Below are positions 12,397 to 20,157 of a DNA stretch of 43,835 nt, piece after piece (the first letter of the stretch is position 1; each line of letters starts with the position of its first letter). Source of the stretch: Alphaproteobacteria bacterium (GTDB lineage: Bacteria > Pseudomonadota > Alphaproteobacteria > Geminicoccales > Geminicoccaceae); NCBI GenBank assembly GCA_026984595.1, contig JALSRW010000405.1, positions 1-43,835 on the forward strand. Direction: 5' to 3'. Under the pieces are notes generated by a model, which saw only the letters and a list, made by a program, of their open reading frames with translations, was not told the DNA's origin and ran no database searches. The position numbers and the translations under genes were made by a program.

Positions 12397-14609
12397 AAGT
12401 CGTCTGGCAGCCGTTCCCGGGCGGCCAGACGCGCTTTCTGTCCTGCCCGGTGCGGGAGATCTTCGCGGAGGGGAACCGGGGCGGGGGAAAGACCGAAACC
12501 CTGCTCATGAAATACCTGCGCTACGTGGGGACGGGGTTCGGGGCGGCGTGGACGGGGATCATCTTCCGCCGGGAGTACAAGCACCTCGACGACGTGGTGA
12601 AGAAGTGCAAGCGCTGGATCCCGCAAATCTTCCCCGAGGCCCGCTGGCTGAGCGCGAAAAGCGACTACAAGTGGGTGTTCCCCGACGGCGAAGAGCTGTT
12701 CCTGCGAGCGATGAAGGACCCGGACGATTACTGGAACTACCACGGCCACGAGTATCCCTTCATCGCCTGGGAGGAGCTGACCAACTGGCCGAGCAACGAT
12801 TGCTACGAGGTGATGAAGAGCTGCAATCGCTGTTCGGTGAAGGGCGTGCCGCGCTTCTACGTTTCCACGGGAAACCCCTACGGGGCCGGCCACGGCTGGG
12901 TGAAGGAGCATTTCATCGACATCGGGCCGGAAGGGACGGTGGCGACGGACGACCAGGGCAACGCCCGGGTGCGCATCCATGTGGACCTGGAAGACAACCG
13001 GGCGATGATGGAGAACGACCCGGAGTACGTGAAGCAGCTCGACGGGATCGAGAACCCGGAGCTGCGCAAGGCCTGGCGCGAGGGCGACTGGGATATCGTG
13101 GTCGGCGGGTTCCTGCAGGGGATCTGGAACCCGAAGGTGCACGTGGTCGAGCCGTTCGAGATTCCGCTCGACTGGCCGCGCTGGCGGGCCATGGACTGGG
13201 GCTTCGCGGCGCCGTATTCCATCGGCTGGTACGCGATCAGCCCGGAGGGGGTGGTGTACCGCTACCGGGAACTCTACGGCTACGGCGGCAAGGCGGGGGT
13301 GGGCACCCGGGAGTCGGCCACGGAGGTGGCCAGGAAGGTGCTGGCGGCGGAGAAGCGCGAGCGGGATGCCGGGGTGGTGTTCCGGCGCAATCCGGCCGAC
13401 AGCCAGATCTTCGCCAACGACGGGCGCGAGAAGACCATCGAGGAGTATTTCCGCCGCGAGGGCGTGCGCTGGGTGAAGGCCACGAAAGGGCCCGGGTCTC
13501 GCGTGAACGGGGCGCAGGCCATCATCCAGGCGCTGCAGCAGGAGAAGTTCAAGGTCTTCGACACTTGCGTGCACTTCATCCGCACCGTGCCGGTGCTGAT
13601 GCCCGATCCGCACAACTGGGAGGATGTGGATACGGAGATGGAGGACCATTGCTTCGTCGGCGATACGCAGGTGATGACGGACGAAGGGCCTGTGGCCATC
13701 CGGGACCTGGTCGGGCGGTCCGGCAGGGTGGTGTCGGTCGACGGCTTGCGGCGGTTCGCGCATTGCAGGATGACACGCAGGACCGCCAGCGTGGTCACGG
13801 TCAGGTTCGAGGATGGCACGCAGGTGACATGCACGCCTGACCACAGGTTCGTTGGAGTGAACGGGTGGATCGAGGCAAGATATCTGACGGGAAGAAGCGT
13901 GTGCATGTTGTCTCGGACACGATCCAGGAGTTCATGGGCGTCCGATACTACCTGTGCGGGAGATACTTCCAAAGGCGTGGCAGACGGCTTCATCGTGTCG
14001 TATGGGAAGCGCATCGCGGCAAGATTCCTTCGGGCTATCAAATCCATCATGTCGACGGCGACAAGCGCAACAATCAGATCGAGAATCTACAGTGTTTGCC
14101 GATCACCATCCATCAGCGTCATCACGCCAGGGAAAGAAGACTGCACGAGATCGGACGCAAGGCGGGTGCAACCGCCGCTGCGGCAAATTGGCACGGAAGC
14201 GAGGAAGGACGGCGATGGCACCGGGAGCACTACGAGAAGCATTTGCGCGCCATTCACACCGATCGCACGGTGGAAAAACAATGTCAGTTCTGTGGTGCGC
14301 CGTTTTTTACGACCAGGGCAGCGGCCGGACGTGCCATGTATTGCTCGAGACGCTGTGCGGCCGCTGCGGGTCGTCGCCGTAGAGCCGGCAGGCAAGTCTG
14401 ATGTGTATTGCCTGTCCGTGCCGGTGACGCACGCGTTTTCGCTGGCCAACGGGGTTTTGGTCTCGAACTGCTGGGACGAGGCAATGTATTCGCTGCGTTC
14501 CCGGCACAGGGCCTTGCGGCTGGATGAGGAGAACAGGGAACCGAAGCCGGGCACCTACGACTGGCTGATCAAGGTGACGTCGGAGAAACGGCGCACCATT
14601 CGCATCTGA
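12360..14609 (+). CDS. terL: Terminase large subunit precursor interrupted by an intein
   Basis: 749 codons: N-extein 1-430, intein 431-703, C-extein 704-749, giving a 476-residue spliced packaging ATPase-nuclease. Walker A is EGNRGGGKTE (37-46), Walker B YPFIAWEEL (132-140). The nuclease domain begins at MDWGF (Asp279). The spliced junction EDH + CWDEAMY rebuilds the last acidic metal-binding motif, so the intein sits at the catalytic site and the +1 residue is Cys. The ATG lies inside the small-subunit gene without a strong ribosome site, so translation is probably coupled. Frame 0 stays open through the region that encodes the HNH protein in another frame. Without splicing the nuclease would be inactive. 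Confidence 0.93.
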   Translation: MAEPALRQEQEVEVVWQPFPGGQTRFLSCPVREIFAEGNRGGGKTETLLMKYLRYVGTGFGAAWTGIIFRREYKHLDDVVKKCKRWIPQIFPEARWLSAKSDYKWVFPDGEELFLRAMKDPDDYWNYHGHEYPFIAWEELTNWPSNDCYEVMKSCNRCSVKGVPRFYVSTGNPYGAGHGWVKEHFIDIGPEGTVATDDQGNARVRIHVDLEDNRAMMENDPEYVKQLDGIENPELRKAWREGDWDIVVGGFLQGIWNPKVHVVEPFEIPLDWPRWRAMDWGFAAPYSIGWYAISPEGVVYRYRELYGYGGKAGVGTRESATEVARKVLAAEKRERDAGVVFRRNPADSQIFANDGREKTIEEYFRREGVRWVKATKGPGSRVNGAQAIIQALQQEKFKVFDTCVHFIRTVPVLMPDPHNWEDVDTEMEDHCFVGDTQVMTDEGPVAIRDLVGRSGRVVSVDGLRRFAHCRMTRRTASVVTVRFEDGTQVTCTPDHRFVGVNGWIEARYLTGRSVCMLSRTRSRSSWASDTTCAGDTSKGVADGFIVSYGKRIAARFLRAIKSIMSTATSATIRSRIYSVCRSPSISVITPGKEDCTRSDARRVQPPLRQIGTEARKDGDGTGSTTRSICAPFTPIARWKNNVSSVVRRFLRPGQRPDVPCIARDAVRPLRVVAVEPAGKSDVYCLSVPVTHAFSLANGVLVSNCWDEAMYSLRSRHRALRLDEENREPKPGTYDWLIKVTSEKRRTIRI
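13650..14468 (+). other. Intein in TerL with splicing blocks but an out-of-frame endonuclease
   Basis: 273 codons in the TerL frame. Block A begins at Cys1 (CFVGDTQVMTDEGPVAI). Block B is VTVRFEDGTQVTCTPDHRFV with the TxxH residues. Blocks F and G are VYCLSVPVTHAFSLANG and VLVSN, followed by Cys+1. The residue before the terminal Asn is Ser instead of the usual His, which may slow C-terminal cleavage. Between blocks B and F the in-frame peptide (about 150 residues, rich in Ser/Arg/Thr) has no endonuclease motifs. That DNA encodes an HNH protein in another frame. The frame-0 filler is therefore an over-printed linker, a very unusual arrangement. Confidence 0.88.
13865..14401 (+). CDS. HNH homing endonuclease nested out of frame in the TerL intein
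   Basis: 178 codons in the frame offset from TerL. The core reads LHRVVWEAHRGKIPSGY, IHHVDGDKRNNQIENLQCL and HQRHHARERR, a complete HNH signature. The C-terminus has a zinc ribbon, CQFC ... CSRRC. The GTG at 13865 has GGAG eight bases upstream; an ATG at 13934 with AGGAG is the alternative and starts right at the usual HNH N-terminus. Codon third positions are visibly less GC-rich than in neighbouring genes, indicating recent transfer. It ends 68 bp before the intein end, overlapping the C-intein coding sequence. It should cut intein-less terL alleles and drive homing. Confidence 0.88.
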   Translation: MDRGKISDGKKRVHVVSDTIQEFMGVRYYLCGRYFQRRGRRLHRVVWEAHRGKIPSGYQIHHVDGDKRNNQIENLQCLPITIHQRHHARERRLHEIGRKAGATAAAANWHGSEEGRRWHREHYEKHLRAIHTDRTVEKQCQFCGAPFFTTRAAAGRAMYCSRRCAAAAGRRRRAGRQV

Positions 14610-14644
14610 CCCGGCTCCGGCCGGGTTTTTTTCACCGGTGAAAA
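14609..14644 (+). terminator. Terminator and adjoining palindrome after terL
   Basis: ACCCGGC (14609-14615) and GCCGGGT (14620-14626) form a 7-bp stem with a TCCG loop, followed by seven T (14626-14632). The T-run merges into the perfect 16-bp palindrome TTTTCACCGGTGAAAA (14629-14644), which makes the element potentially bidirectional or adds a second hairpin. The next gene starts at 14661 with AGGAGAAAGACC, so late transcription must read through or restart here. Confidence 0.75.
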
Positions 14645-14660
14645 CGACAGGAGAAAGACC

Positions 14661-14960
14661 ATGAGCCTCAATGTGAAGACCATCGCTTCCGCGCAGGGCG
14701 TGGGCAGTTCCGCGGCCGTGCGCATGGATACCACGCCCCACATGGCCAAGGATTCCGGCGTGGCCGTGATCCAGCCGGCCGCCGGCTCTGATCGCAACTG
14801 GGCGCTGGAGAAGTCGGTCGACGATGGCGCCACCTGGACCGCGGTGCTCTCGGGTTCCGGCGCGGCGCTGAAGATCGCCGAGGTGCAGATGGCCGAGCAG
14901 ATGCGCCTGACCGTGTCGGGCGGGACCGCCGGCACCGTCGATGCGCTGGTGATGGCCTGA
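14661..14960 (+). CDS. Small head or decoration protein candidate, 99 residues
   Basis: A beta-rich protein (MSLNVKTIASAQGVGSSAAV, then WALEKSVDDGATWTAVLSG and RLTVSGGTAG). The DDGATWT turn and strand alternation resemble small virion surface or BNR-like beta modules. It sits between terminase and portal. AGGAG precedes the ATG. Function unknown; a virion component is likely from position. Confidence 0.65.
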   Translation: MSLNVKTIASAQGVGSSAAVRMDTTPHMAKDSGVAVIQPAAGSDRNWALEKSVDDGATWTAVLSGSGAALKIAEVQMAEQMRLTVSGGTAGTVDALVMA

Positions 14961-14973
14961 TCGAGGGCATGAC

Positions 14974-16959
14974 GTGAAGGATGCCGCCGACCGCGACCGG
15001 GACGGGATGACGGACGAGCCTGAACGCCGTCCGCATCGCGACCTGGTGCGGCGGTGGAACGGCCGCATCGACGAGGCGAAGAAGGGCAACCGGCGCCTCT
15101 ACGCGCAGATCGAGGAACACCGGCGCTACGTGCGCGGGACCCGCCGCTCGGAGTTGGGCGACGAGGAGCAGGTTCGCACGAATCTGATCTACGCGACGCT
15201 GGCCTCGATGCTGCCGCACATCTATGCGAAGAATCCGGAGATCGCGGTCACGCCCACGGAGGCGGTGGACCCCGCACAGTATCCGGCGGTGAAGGGCTTT
15301 GCGCGCACGCTGGAGATCGTGCTGAACCGCTCGCTCGAGGACGCCAGCCTCAAGAAGCGGGCCAAGGGCGCGGTGCGCTCGGCGATGACCACGAAGCTCG
15401 GCTGGGTGAAGGTGATCTACCAGCGCGACATTCGGACCGATCCGGTCATCCAGGGCCGGATCAACGATGCGCAGGAGAACATCCGGCGGATCGAGTACCT
15501 GATCGAGGCCTGCGAGGACGAGGCGGAGCGCCGGCACAACGAGGCGCTGAAGGCCGAGCTGATCCAGCAGGTGGCGGCGCTCGAGGAGCAGGTGGAGGTG
15601 AGCGCGGCCGAGGGCGTGGTGATCGACCGCCTGCTCACCGAGGACGTGCTCGTCGATCCGAGCATCAAGGATTTCGACTGCTACGCCGACGCGGAGTGGA
15701 TCGCGCACCGGATCTGGTACCGGCCCGACCGCTACGAGGAGGCCTTCGGCAAGGCGGCCGGCAGCAAGGCGAAGCTCTATTCGGCGGACGGCGCAGAGAA
15801 TGCCGGCGCCAAACGCTCGGACGACGACGCCTATCTGGCGGTGTGGGAGATCTGGCACAAGGGGTCGAACACGGTTTACACCCTCTGCGAAGGGGAGGAG
15901 GACTGGGCCAGGGCGCCGTATCGGCCGCAGAAGCTCGGCGAGCAGTGGTATCCGCTGTTCCCGCTGGGGCTGCACTTGGTGGACGGGCAGTTCCTGCCCA
16001 TGTCCACGGTGGAGATGCTCAAGGGCCTGCAGGACGAGTACGAGCAGACCCGGGCCGACTACGCGGAGCTGCGCGCCAAGAACAAGCCGCACTACGTGAC
16101 CAGCTCGGAGACGCCCGAGCGGGACATTCAGCGCAAGGTGGTGGCCGGGATCGGCGAGGTGGTGATCGTGGACGCCAACGGCCGGCCGATCCGCGAGGTG
16201 TTCGACGTGGCGCAGCAGTTGCCCATCGATCCGGCGCAATACGACACCAGCCAGATCCGGGCCGACATGGAGTGGATGTCGGGCCTGGGCGATGCGGCGC
16301 GCGGCTCGGTGATGCGGGCCAAGACCGCGACCGAGGCGGAGATCATGCAGGCTGGCCTGGCGAGCCGCACCACGGAGATGCAGGACGCCATCGAGGACTG
16401 GATCCGGGACATCGCGCAGTACGTGGCCGAAATCCTGCTGCAGGAGCTGACGCCGCCGCAGGTGCAGCGCATGGCCGGGGAAGGCGCGGTCTGGCCGCAG
16501 ATGCGCAAGGACGAGATCTTCGACCTGGTGCAGATCGAGATCCGCGCCGGGACCACCGGCAAGCCGAACAAGATCCAGGAGCAGAAGAACTGGCTGGAGT
16601 TCATGCCGCAACTGCGGGAGCTGATCGCGCAGGTGAGCGAGCTGCGCAAGGCGGGCGATGCGGAGACGGCGGACGCGCTGGTGCGCGTGGCCCGGGAAAC
16701 CATCCGCCGCTTCGACGAGCGCTTCGACGTGGAGGAGTTCCTGCCCCAGGCCGCGCAGGACGGCGGGCAGAACGCGCAGTTGCAGCAGATCCAGCAGCAG
16801 ATGGCGGAGATGCGCAAGCAAATGGAGTTGCTGGATGCGCAGATCCGCAAGACCAATGCCGAGGCGATGAAGTCGGAGGCGGAGGCGGCGGCCACGGCGC
16901 AGGGCGTCGGCATGCCCCTGCCTGCATCGCCGAGGCCCAGTGACGGGATGTTGCCATGA
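14974..16959 (+). CDS. Portal protein
   Basis: 661 residues, the right size for a podovirus portal ring subunit through which DNA is packaged and ejected. The N-terminal stem/wing region has RRYVRGTRRSELGDEEQVRT and NLIYATLASMLPHIYAKNPE. The acidic helical region and QTRADYAELRAKNKPHYVTS follow. The C-terminus (from about 600) is a Gln-rich coiled barrel (QLQQIQQQMAEMRKQMELLD). Start is GTG 14974 with GAGGG upstream. Position between terminase and scaffold/capsid genes supports the call. Confidence 0.85.
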   Translation: MKDAADRDRDGMTDEPERRPHRDLVRRWNGRIDEAKKGNRRLYAQIEEHRRYVRGTRRSELGDEEQVRTNLIYATLASMLPHIYAKNPEIAVTPTEAVDPAQYPAVKGFARTLEIVLNRSLEDASLKKRAKGAVRSAMTTKLGWVKVIYQRDIRTDPVIQGRINDAQENIRRIEYLIEACEDEAERRHNEALKAELIQQVAALEEQVEVSAAEGVVIDRLLTEDVLVDPSIKDFDCYADAEWIAHRIWYRPDRYEEAFGKAAGSKAKLYSADGAENAGAKRSDDDAYLAVWEIWHKGSNTVYTLCEGEEDWARAPYRPQKLGEQWYPLFPLGLHLVDGQFLPMSTVEMLKGLQDEYEQTRADYAELRAKNKPHYVTSSETPERDIQRKVVAGIGEVVIVDANGRPIREVFDVAQQLPIDPAQYDTSQIRADMEWMSGLGDAARGSVMRAKTATEAEIMQAGLASRTTEMQDAIEDWIRDIAQYVAEILLQELTPPQVQRMAGEGAVWPQMRKDEIFDLVQIEIRAGTTGKPNKIQEQKNWLEFMPQLRELIAQVSELRKAGDAETADALVRVARETIRRFDERFDVEEFLPQAAQDGGQNAQLQQIQQQMAEMRKQMELLDAQIRKTNAEAMKSEAEAAATAQGVGMPLPASPRPSDGMLP

Positions 16960-17294
16960 GCCTGGCGCCGCAGACGTTTACCGGATTGCTCGACGAGTTC
17001 GGGAACCTGGTTCCGATCCTGGCCCTGCAACCGACGCACGCGAGCCTGAGCGTGAGCGGTGCGTCGGCGAGGGTGGCCCTGCCCGGCAACGGGGTCGTGT
17101 ACCGCCTGTCGGCCAGCAAGGATTGCTGGCTCCAGTTCGGCGACGCCAATGTGGTGGCGGGCGTCGGCGACATGCTGTTCCTGCAGGGAACAGAAATCGT
17201 GCGCTTGCCGACGGCGGCGACGCACATCGCGGCGATCACGGTGGACGGAACCAGCGCCCAGCTGGGCATCACCGAAATGCTAGGGGAGAACTGA
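16956..17294 (+). CDS. Small structural protein, 112 residues
   Basis: The start overlaps the portal stop (ATGA). A beta-rich small protein with LSVSGASARVALPGNGVVYR and KDCWLQFGDANVVAGVG, typical of small head or tail-associated beta domains found between portal and scaffold in such phages. Exact role unknown. Confidence 0.65.
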   Translation: MSLAPQTFTGLLDEFGNLVPILALQPTHASLSVSGASARVALPGNGVVYRLSASKDCWLQFGDANVVAGVGDMLFLQGTEIVRLPTAATHIAAITVDGTSAQLGITEMLGEN

Positions 17295-17296
17295 TC

Positions 17297-17581
17297 ATGT
17301 GGCCGTTCAAGCGGAAGTCGAAGCCGGAGCCGGCTGTGGGGTACACGGGCCAGCCGGTGCACGTGAATCTGTCGCCAGACGACAGCCGGGCCATCGTGCG
17401 TCATCTGTCTCGGATCCGGGCTTGCCGGCAGGCCTGCCGAAAGTCGAGCGCGACGCCGGAGCGGATCGCGCGGCTGCACGAGGAGATCCGCCGGCGCGCG
17501 AATCTGCTGGCGGCAGCCGGGATCGAGACGCCGACCGACGCCGATGCGCTCGAGCAACTCATTCGACGTTACGGGGGATAG
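17297..17581 (+). CDS. Hypothetical structural-region protein, 94 residues
   Basis: A basic helical protein starting MWPFKRKSKPEPAVGYTGQP, with RACRQACRKS and a C-terminal helical hairpin (RIARLHEEIRRRANLLAAAG). GGGGAG lies eight bases before the ATG. Not recognised. Confidence 0.6.
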   Translation: MWPFKRKSKPEPAVGYTGQPVHVNLSPDDSRAIVRHLSRIRACRQACRKSSATPERIARLHEEIRRRANLLAAAGIETPTDADALEQLIRRYGG

Positions 17582-17584
17582 GCG

Positions 17585-18028
17585 ATGCCCTGGAATCTCT
17601 ACGATGCGTTCCGCGAGGGCCAACAGGATGCGCGGCAGATCAATCTGGATGCGGTGAATCTCTACATCGCTATCGTGTCCTCGCTGTATACGCCGGATCA
17701 GAATCTGCACGAGTACTTCAGCGATATTACGAACGAGGTGTCCGGCGGCGGCTACACGGCCGGCGGCAATGCGTGTCTGAACCCCATCGTGTCGATGGAT
17801 ACGGCAGGCCTGGTGACTTTCGATGCGGACGATCCGGCGGTGTGGGCCCAGGATGCGACCGGATTCACCAACGGCCGCCGGTTCATCGCCTATGACCGGA
17901 CCGGGGTGGATGCCACGGCATGGAGACTGATCGCCTTCACCGATCCGGAAGCGGCGGATTTCGGCAACGTGGCCGGGCCGCTGACGTTCCAGTTGTCGGC
18001 GTCCGGCCTGTTCACGAGCCCGAGGTAA
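17585..18028 (+). CDS. Hypothetical virion protein, 147 residues
   Basis: It begins MPWNLYDAFREGQQDARQIN. The middle has DAVNLYIAIVSSLYTPDQN, and a beta-rich end has FIAYDRTGVDATAWRLIAFT. It resembles small structural proteins encoded before the scaffold in podovirus-like prophages. No assigned function. Confidence 0.6.
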   Translation: MPWNLYDAFREGQQDARQINLDAVNLYIAIVSSLYTPDQNLHEYFSDITNEVSGGGYTAGGNACLNPIVSMDTAGLVTFDADDPAVWAQDATGFTNGRRFIAYDRTGVDATAWRLIAFTDPEAADFGNVAGPLTFQLSASGLFTSPR

Positions 18029-18033
18029 GACGC

Positions 18034-18456
18034 ATGGCCTGGTACGCGGTCTATCAGGTGGCCGACGGGACATTGGTCAGCATCGGCAGCCGCGTTCCGG
18101 ATTCGACGCAGCTGTCGAAGAAGGGGCTGGCGAGCAAGGCCTTCGCCTTCGATCCTCGCAACGGGTACACATGGAATCCCGTTACCCTCGCCTTCGATGC
18201 GGTCGCACGACGGCGCGCACCGATCTCGACCCAGGCGTTCTTCGACAGGTTCACCGACGCGGAACTGGGTGCGATCATCGATGCGCGGGACAATGGCGCG
18301 GACCCGCAGGTAAGGCTGATCCTGAAGGCGTTCTTCGAGCGTTTGTGGGCGGCCAACGAGGTCCATCTCGATTCGCAGCGGGTGGCCGATGGACTGGCGT
18401 TTCTCGAAGCGCAGGGGTTGATCGCGGCAGGCCGGGCGGCAGAGATCCGATCGTGA
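18034..18456 (+). CDS. Hypothetical virion protein, 140 residues
   Basis: The N-terminal beta part (MAWYAVYQVADGTLVSIGSR, GYTWNPVTLAFDAV) precedes a helical C-terminal part (FFDRFTDAELGAII, ILKAFFERLWAANEVHLDSQ). The C-terminal helices resemble the small domain attached to many phage tail or fibre-associated proteins. The stop overlaps the next GTG start. Confidence 0.6.
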   Translation: MAWYAVYQVADGTLVSIGSRVPDSTQLSKKGLASKAFAFDPRNGYTWNPVTLAFDAVARRRAPISTQAFFDRFTDAELGAIIDARDNGADPQVRLILKAFFERLWAANEVHLDSQRVADGLAFLEAQGLIAAGRAAEIRS

Positions 18457-19280
18457 GTCGTCTCGATCTCCAGGCGCGTATCGTCAACCACGGCAATTAC
18501 GGCCTCGACTACGCAACGAGCCTCGGAACGGTCGTCAGTGGCGCTTCCGGCGTTTGGGGAAACTGGGTGGAGATCATTCCCGCGCTGCCCGCGACTGTGA
18601 ACGGGTTCTTCGTCATTTGCGGTCCGCAGTTTCAAAACCCGGCCTACGGTGGTTTTCTGCGGATCGGCGCCGGCGCGACCGGGTCAGAGCGGCAAATCTC
18701 CAGGGAGTTTTTGATCACCGCAGACGCTTCGGGCAAGGAGGTGCAGTTCGTAAAGGCGCACGCGAACGCGGGCGAGCGGATTTCCGTCAGTCTCGTCACC
18801 GCGCCCAACACGTATCTGTCTCTCATTCCGGTGTTCGTGCAAGGGGCGCCGCTTGCGGAGATCGTCCATTCCTCGATGGCGGAATTGGGCGGGGTCGGGT
18901 CGGATACGGCGATCGCATTCCCTTATCCGACCGCAGACAACGCGTCGACGGCGTGGACGGAAATCTGCGCCGCCTGCCCAGCCGAGGTTGATTTGGCTCT
19001 CGTGGGGCTCGCCAACGTAGCAGGAGACAGAACCGGTGGCGAAGGTGACGAGAGCATCATCGTCGAGCTGGGCGTGGGGGCGGCCGGGAGCGAGACGAGG
19101 GTGTCGGCTTTTCATACGCGCATACAGAGCTGGTCGGATTCCTTCAACCCGTCCATGTTCGAGATCCCGGTGGCGTTTTCGAAAGGAGACAGGGTTTCCG
19201 TGCGTTGGCAATCGGATGCGGCCACGCTGCACACGCCATGGACTCTGGGTATGCGGTACACGTTCAAGAAGGTGCGGTAA
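18453..19280 (+). CDS. Virion protein with two duplicated beta domains
   Basis: 275 residues beginning at a GTG that overlaps the previous stop. The two halves repeat the same pattern: WGNWVEIIPALPATVNGFF, LRIGAGATGSERQIS, FVKAHANAGERISVSL in the first, and TAWTEICAACPAEVDLALVG, VELGVGAAGSETRVS, VAFSKGDRVSVRW in the second. Each half looks like a jelly-roll with a VGAAGSE turn, suggesting a decoration or fibre-like protein built from an internal duplication. No function known. Confidence 0.65.
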   Translation: MSRLDLQARIVNHGNYGLDYATSLGTVVSGASGVWGNWVEIIPALPATVNGFFVICGPQFQNPAYGGFLRIGAGATGSERQISREFLITADASGKEVQFVKAHANAGERISVSLVTAPNTYLSLIPVFVQGAPLAEIVHSSMAELGGVGSDTAIAFPYPTADNASTAWTEICAACPAEVDLALVGLANVAGDRTGGEGDESIIVELGVGAAGSETRVSAFHTRIQSWSDSFNPSMFEIPVAFSKGDRVSVRWQSDAATLHTPWTLGMRYTFKKVR

Positions 19281-19627
19281 TGGCAGTCATCGCAAGCGGC
19301 ACGATTACGCCGGTCGCCATCGGGACCGAGGAGTTGGTGACGAGCCAGACGGCGGCGGGATACTACCTGGCGTCGTTCAATCTGGCGAACATGGCTGATG
19401 GAGACGAGGTCGAGTTCACGATTCGGATGAAGGTGTTACCGACCGAGACGCTGGCCGTCGGTGCCAGTGCCGGCATCGTCTACCGACTGCCGGTTACCTA
19501 CCAGGATGCGCTGGCGAATCCGGTGATCCTGCTGCCGCCGTTGCATTCGGAGCATGAGTTCATGCTCGCCATCAACCAGACGGCGGGGGTCGCGAAGGCG
19601 TTCGCCTGGTCGGTCGACAGCCCATGA
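19280..19627 (+). CDS. Small beta-rich virion protein, 115 residues
   Basis: The start overlaps the previous stop (TAATG). It begins MAVIASGTITPVAIGTEELV. LASFNLANMADGDEVEFTIR and HEFMLAINQTAGVAKAFAWS are beta-sandwich-like. It probably partners the preceding duplicated-domain protein. Confidence 0.6.
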   Translation: MAVIASGTITPVAIGTEELVTSQTAAGYYLASFNLANMADGDEVEFTIRMKVLPTETLAVGASAGIVYRLPVTYQDALANPVILLPPLHSEHEFMLAINQTAGVAKAFAWSVDSP

Positions 19628-20136
19628 CCTTCTACTGGTTTTCGAGCGCCGCCGCCCAGTCCGTGCTTGTTGGCGGCGGTGCCGTCACGATTTCGGCGTC
19701 GCCGGCGACGTTCGCGCATGCCGGACAGGCGACTTCGCTGAGCGCCGCGACGATTATCCAGGCAGCGGGTGCCACAGTGTCGTTCCTCGGGCAGGGGTAT
19801 TCGCTCACGCAGGGGGCGCTGATCGTGGCGCCCGCTGCAGTGCTGTCGCAGGTCGGGCGGGTGTATGCGGTCAGCGCCGCGACGCTGATCGTGGCAGCAA
19901 GCGGAACGCTGTCCTGGCTCGGGCAGGCCTACCAGGTAGCTGCTGAAACGCGCCTGCTGGCCGCCACGGCGACGCTGCGTCTGCTTGGGCAGGCGATGTC
20001 GATCATCCGAGAAACCGTCACGACCGCCACCACGGCCGCAATGCGGTTTTTCGGGCAGACGGCGCAGTTGCCAGGCACGGCGCAGGTCGTGCGCGGCACG
20101 CGCAGGATGATGTTGGCCGGGTTCTTCCGGCGATAG
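19624..20136 (+). CDS. Protein of six 22-residue tandem repeats
   Basis: 170 residues. After a short N-terminus, residues 20-151 form six consecutive 22-residue units such as ATLIVAASGTLSWLGQAYQV and ATIIQAAGATVSFLGQGYSL, with a conserved GQ near the end of each. A basic tail (VVRGTRRMMLAGFFRR) follows. The repeat period and alternating hydrophobics suggest a stacked beta structure. Function unknown; the operon position suggests a virion surface component. Confidence 0.65.
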   Translation: MTFYWFSSAAAQSVLVGGGAVTISASPATFAHAGQATSLSAATIIQAAGATVSFLGQGYSLTQGALIVAPAAVLSQVGRVYAVSAATLIVAASGTLSWLGQAYQVAAETRLLAATATLRLLGQAMSIIRETVTTATTAAMRFFGQTAQLPGTAQVVRGTRRMMLAGFFRR

Positions 20137-20157
20137 TTGAATCTACAGGAGATCCCC

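Noticed and set aside
12375..13844. Leftward 489-codon frame opposite terL
   Set aside because: Antisense to a clear terminase; His/Pro/Leu-rich shadow composition.
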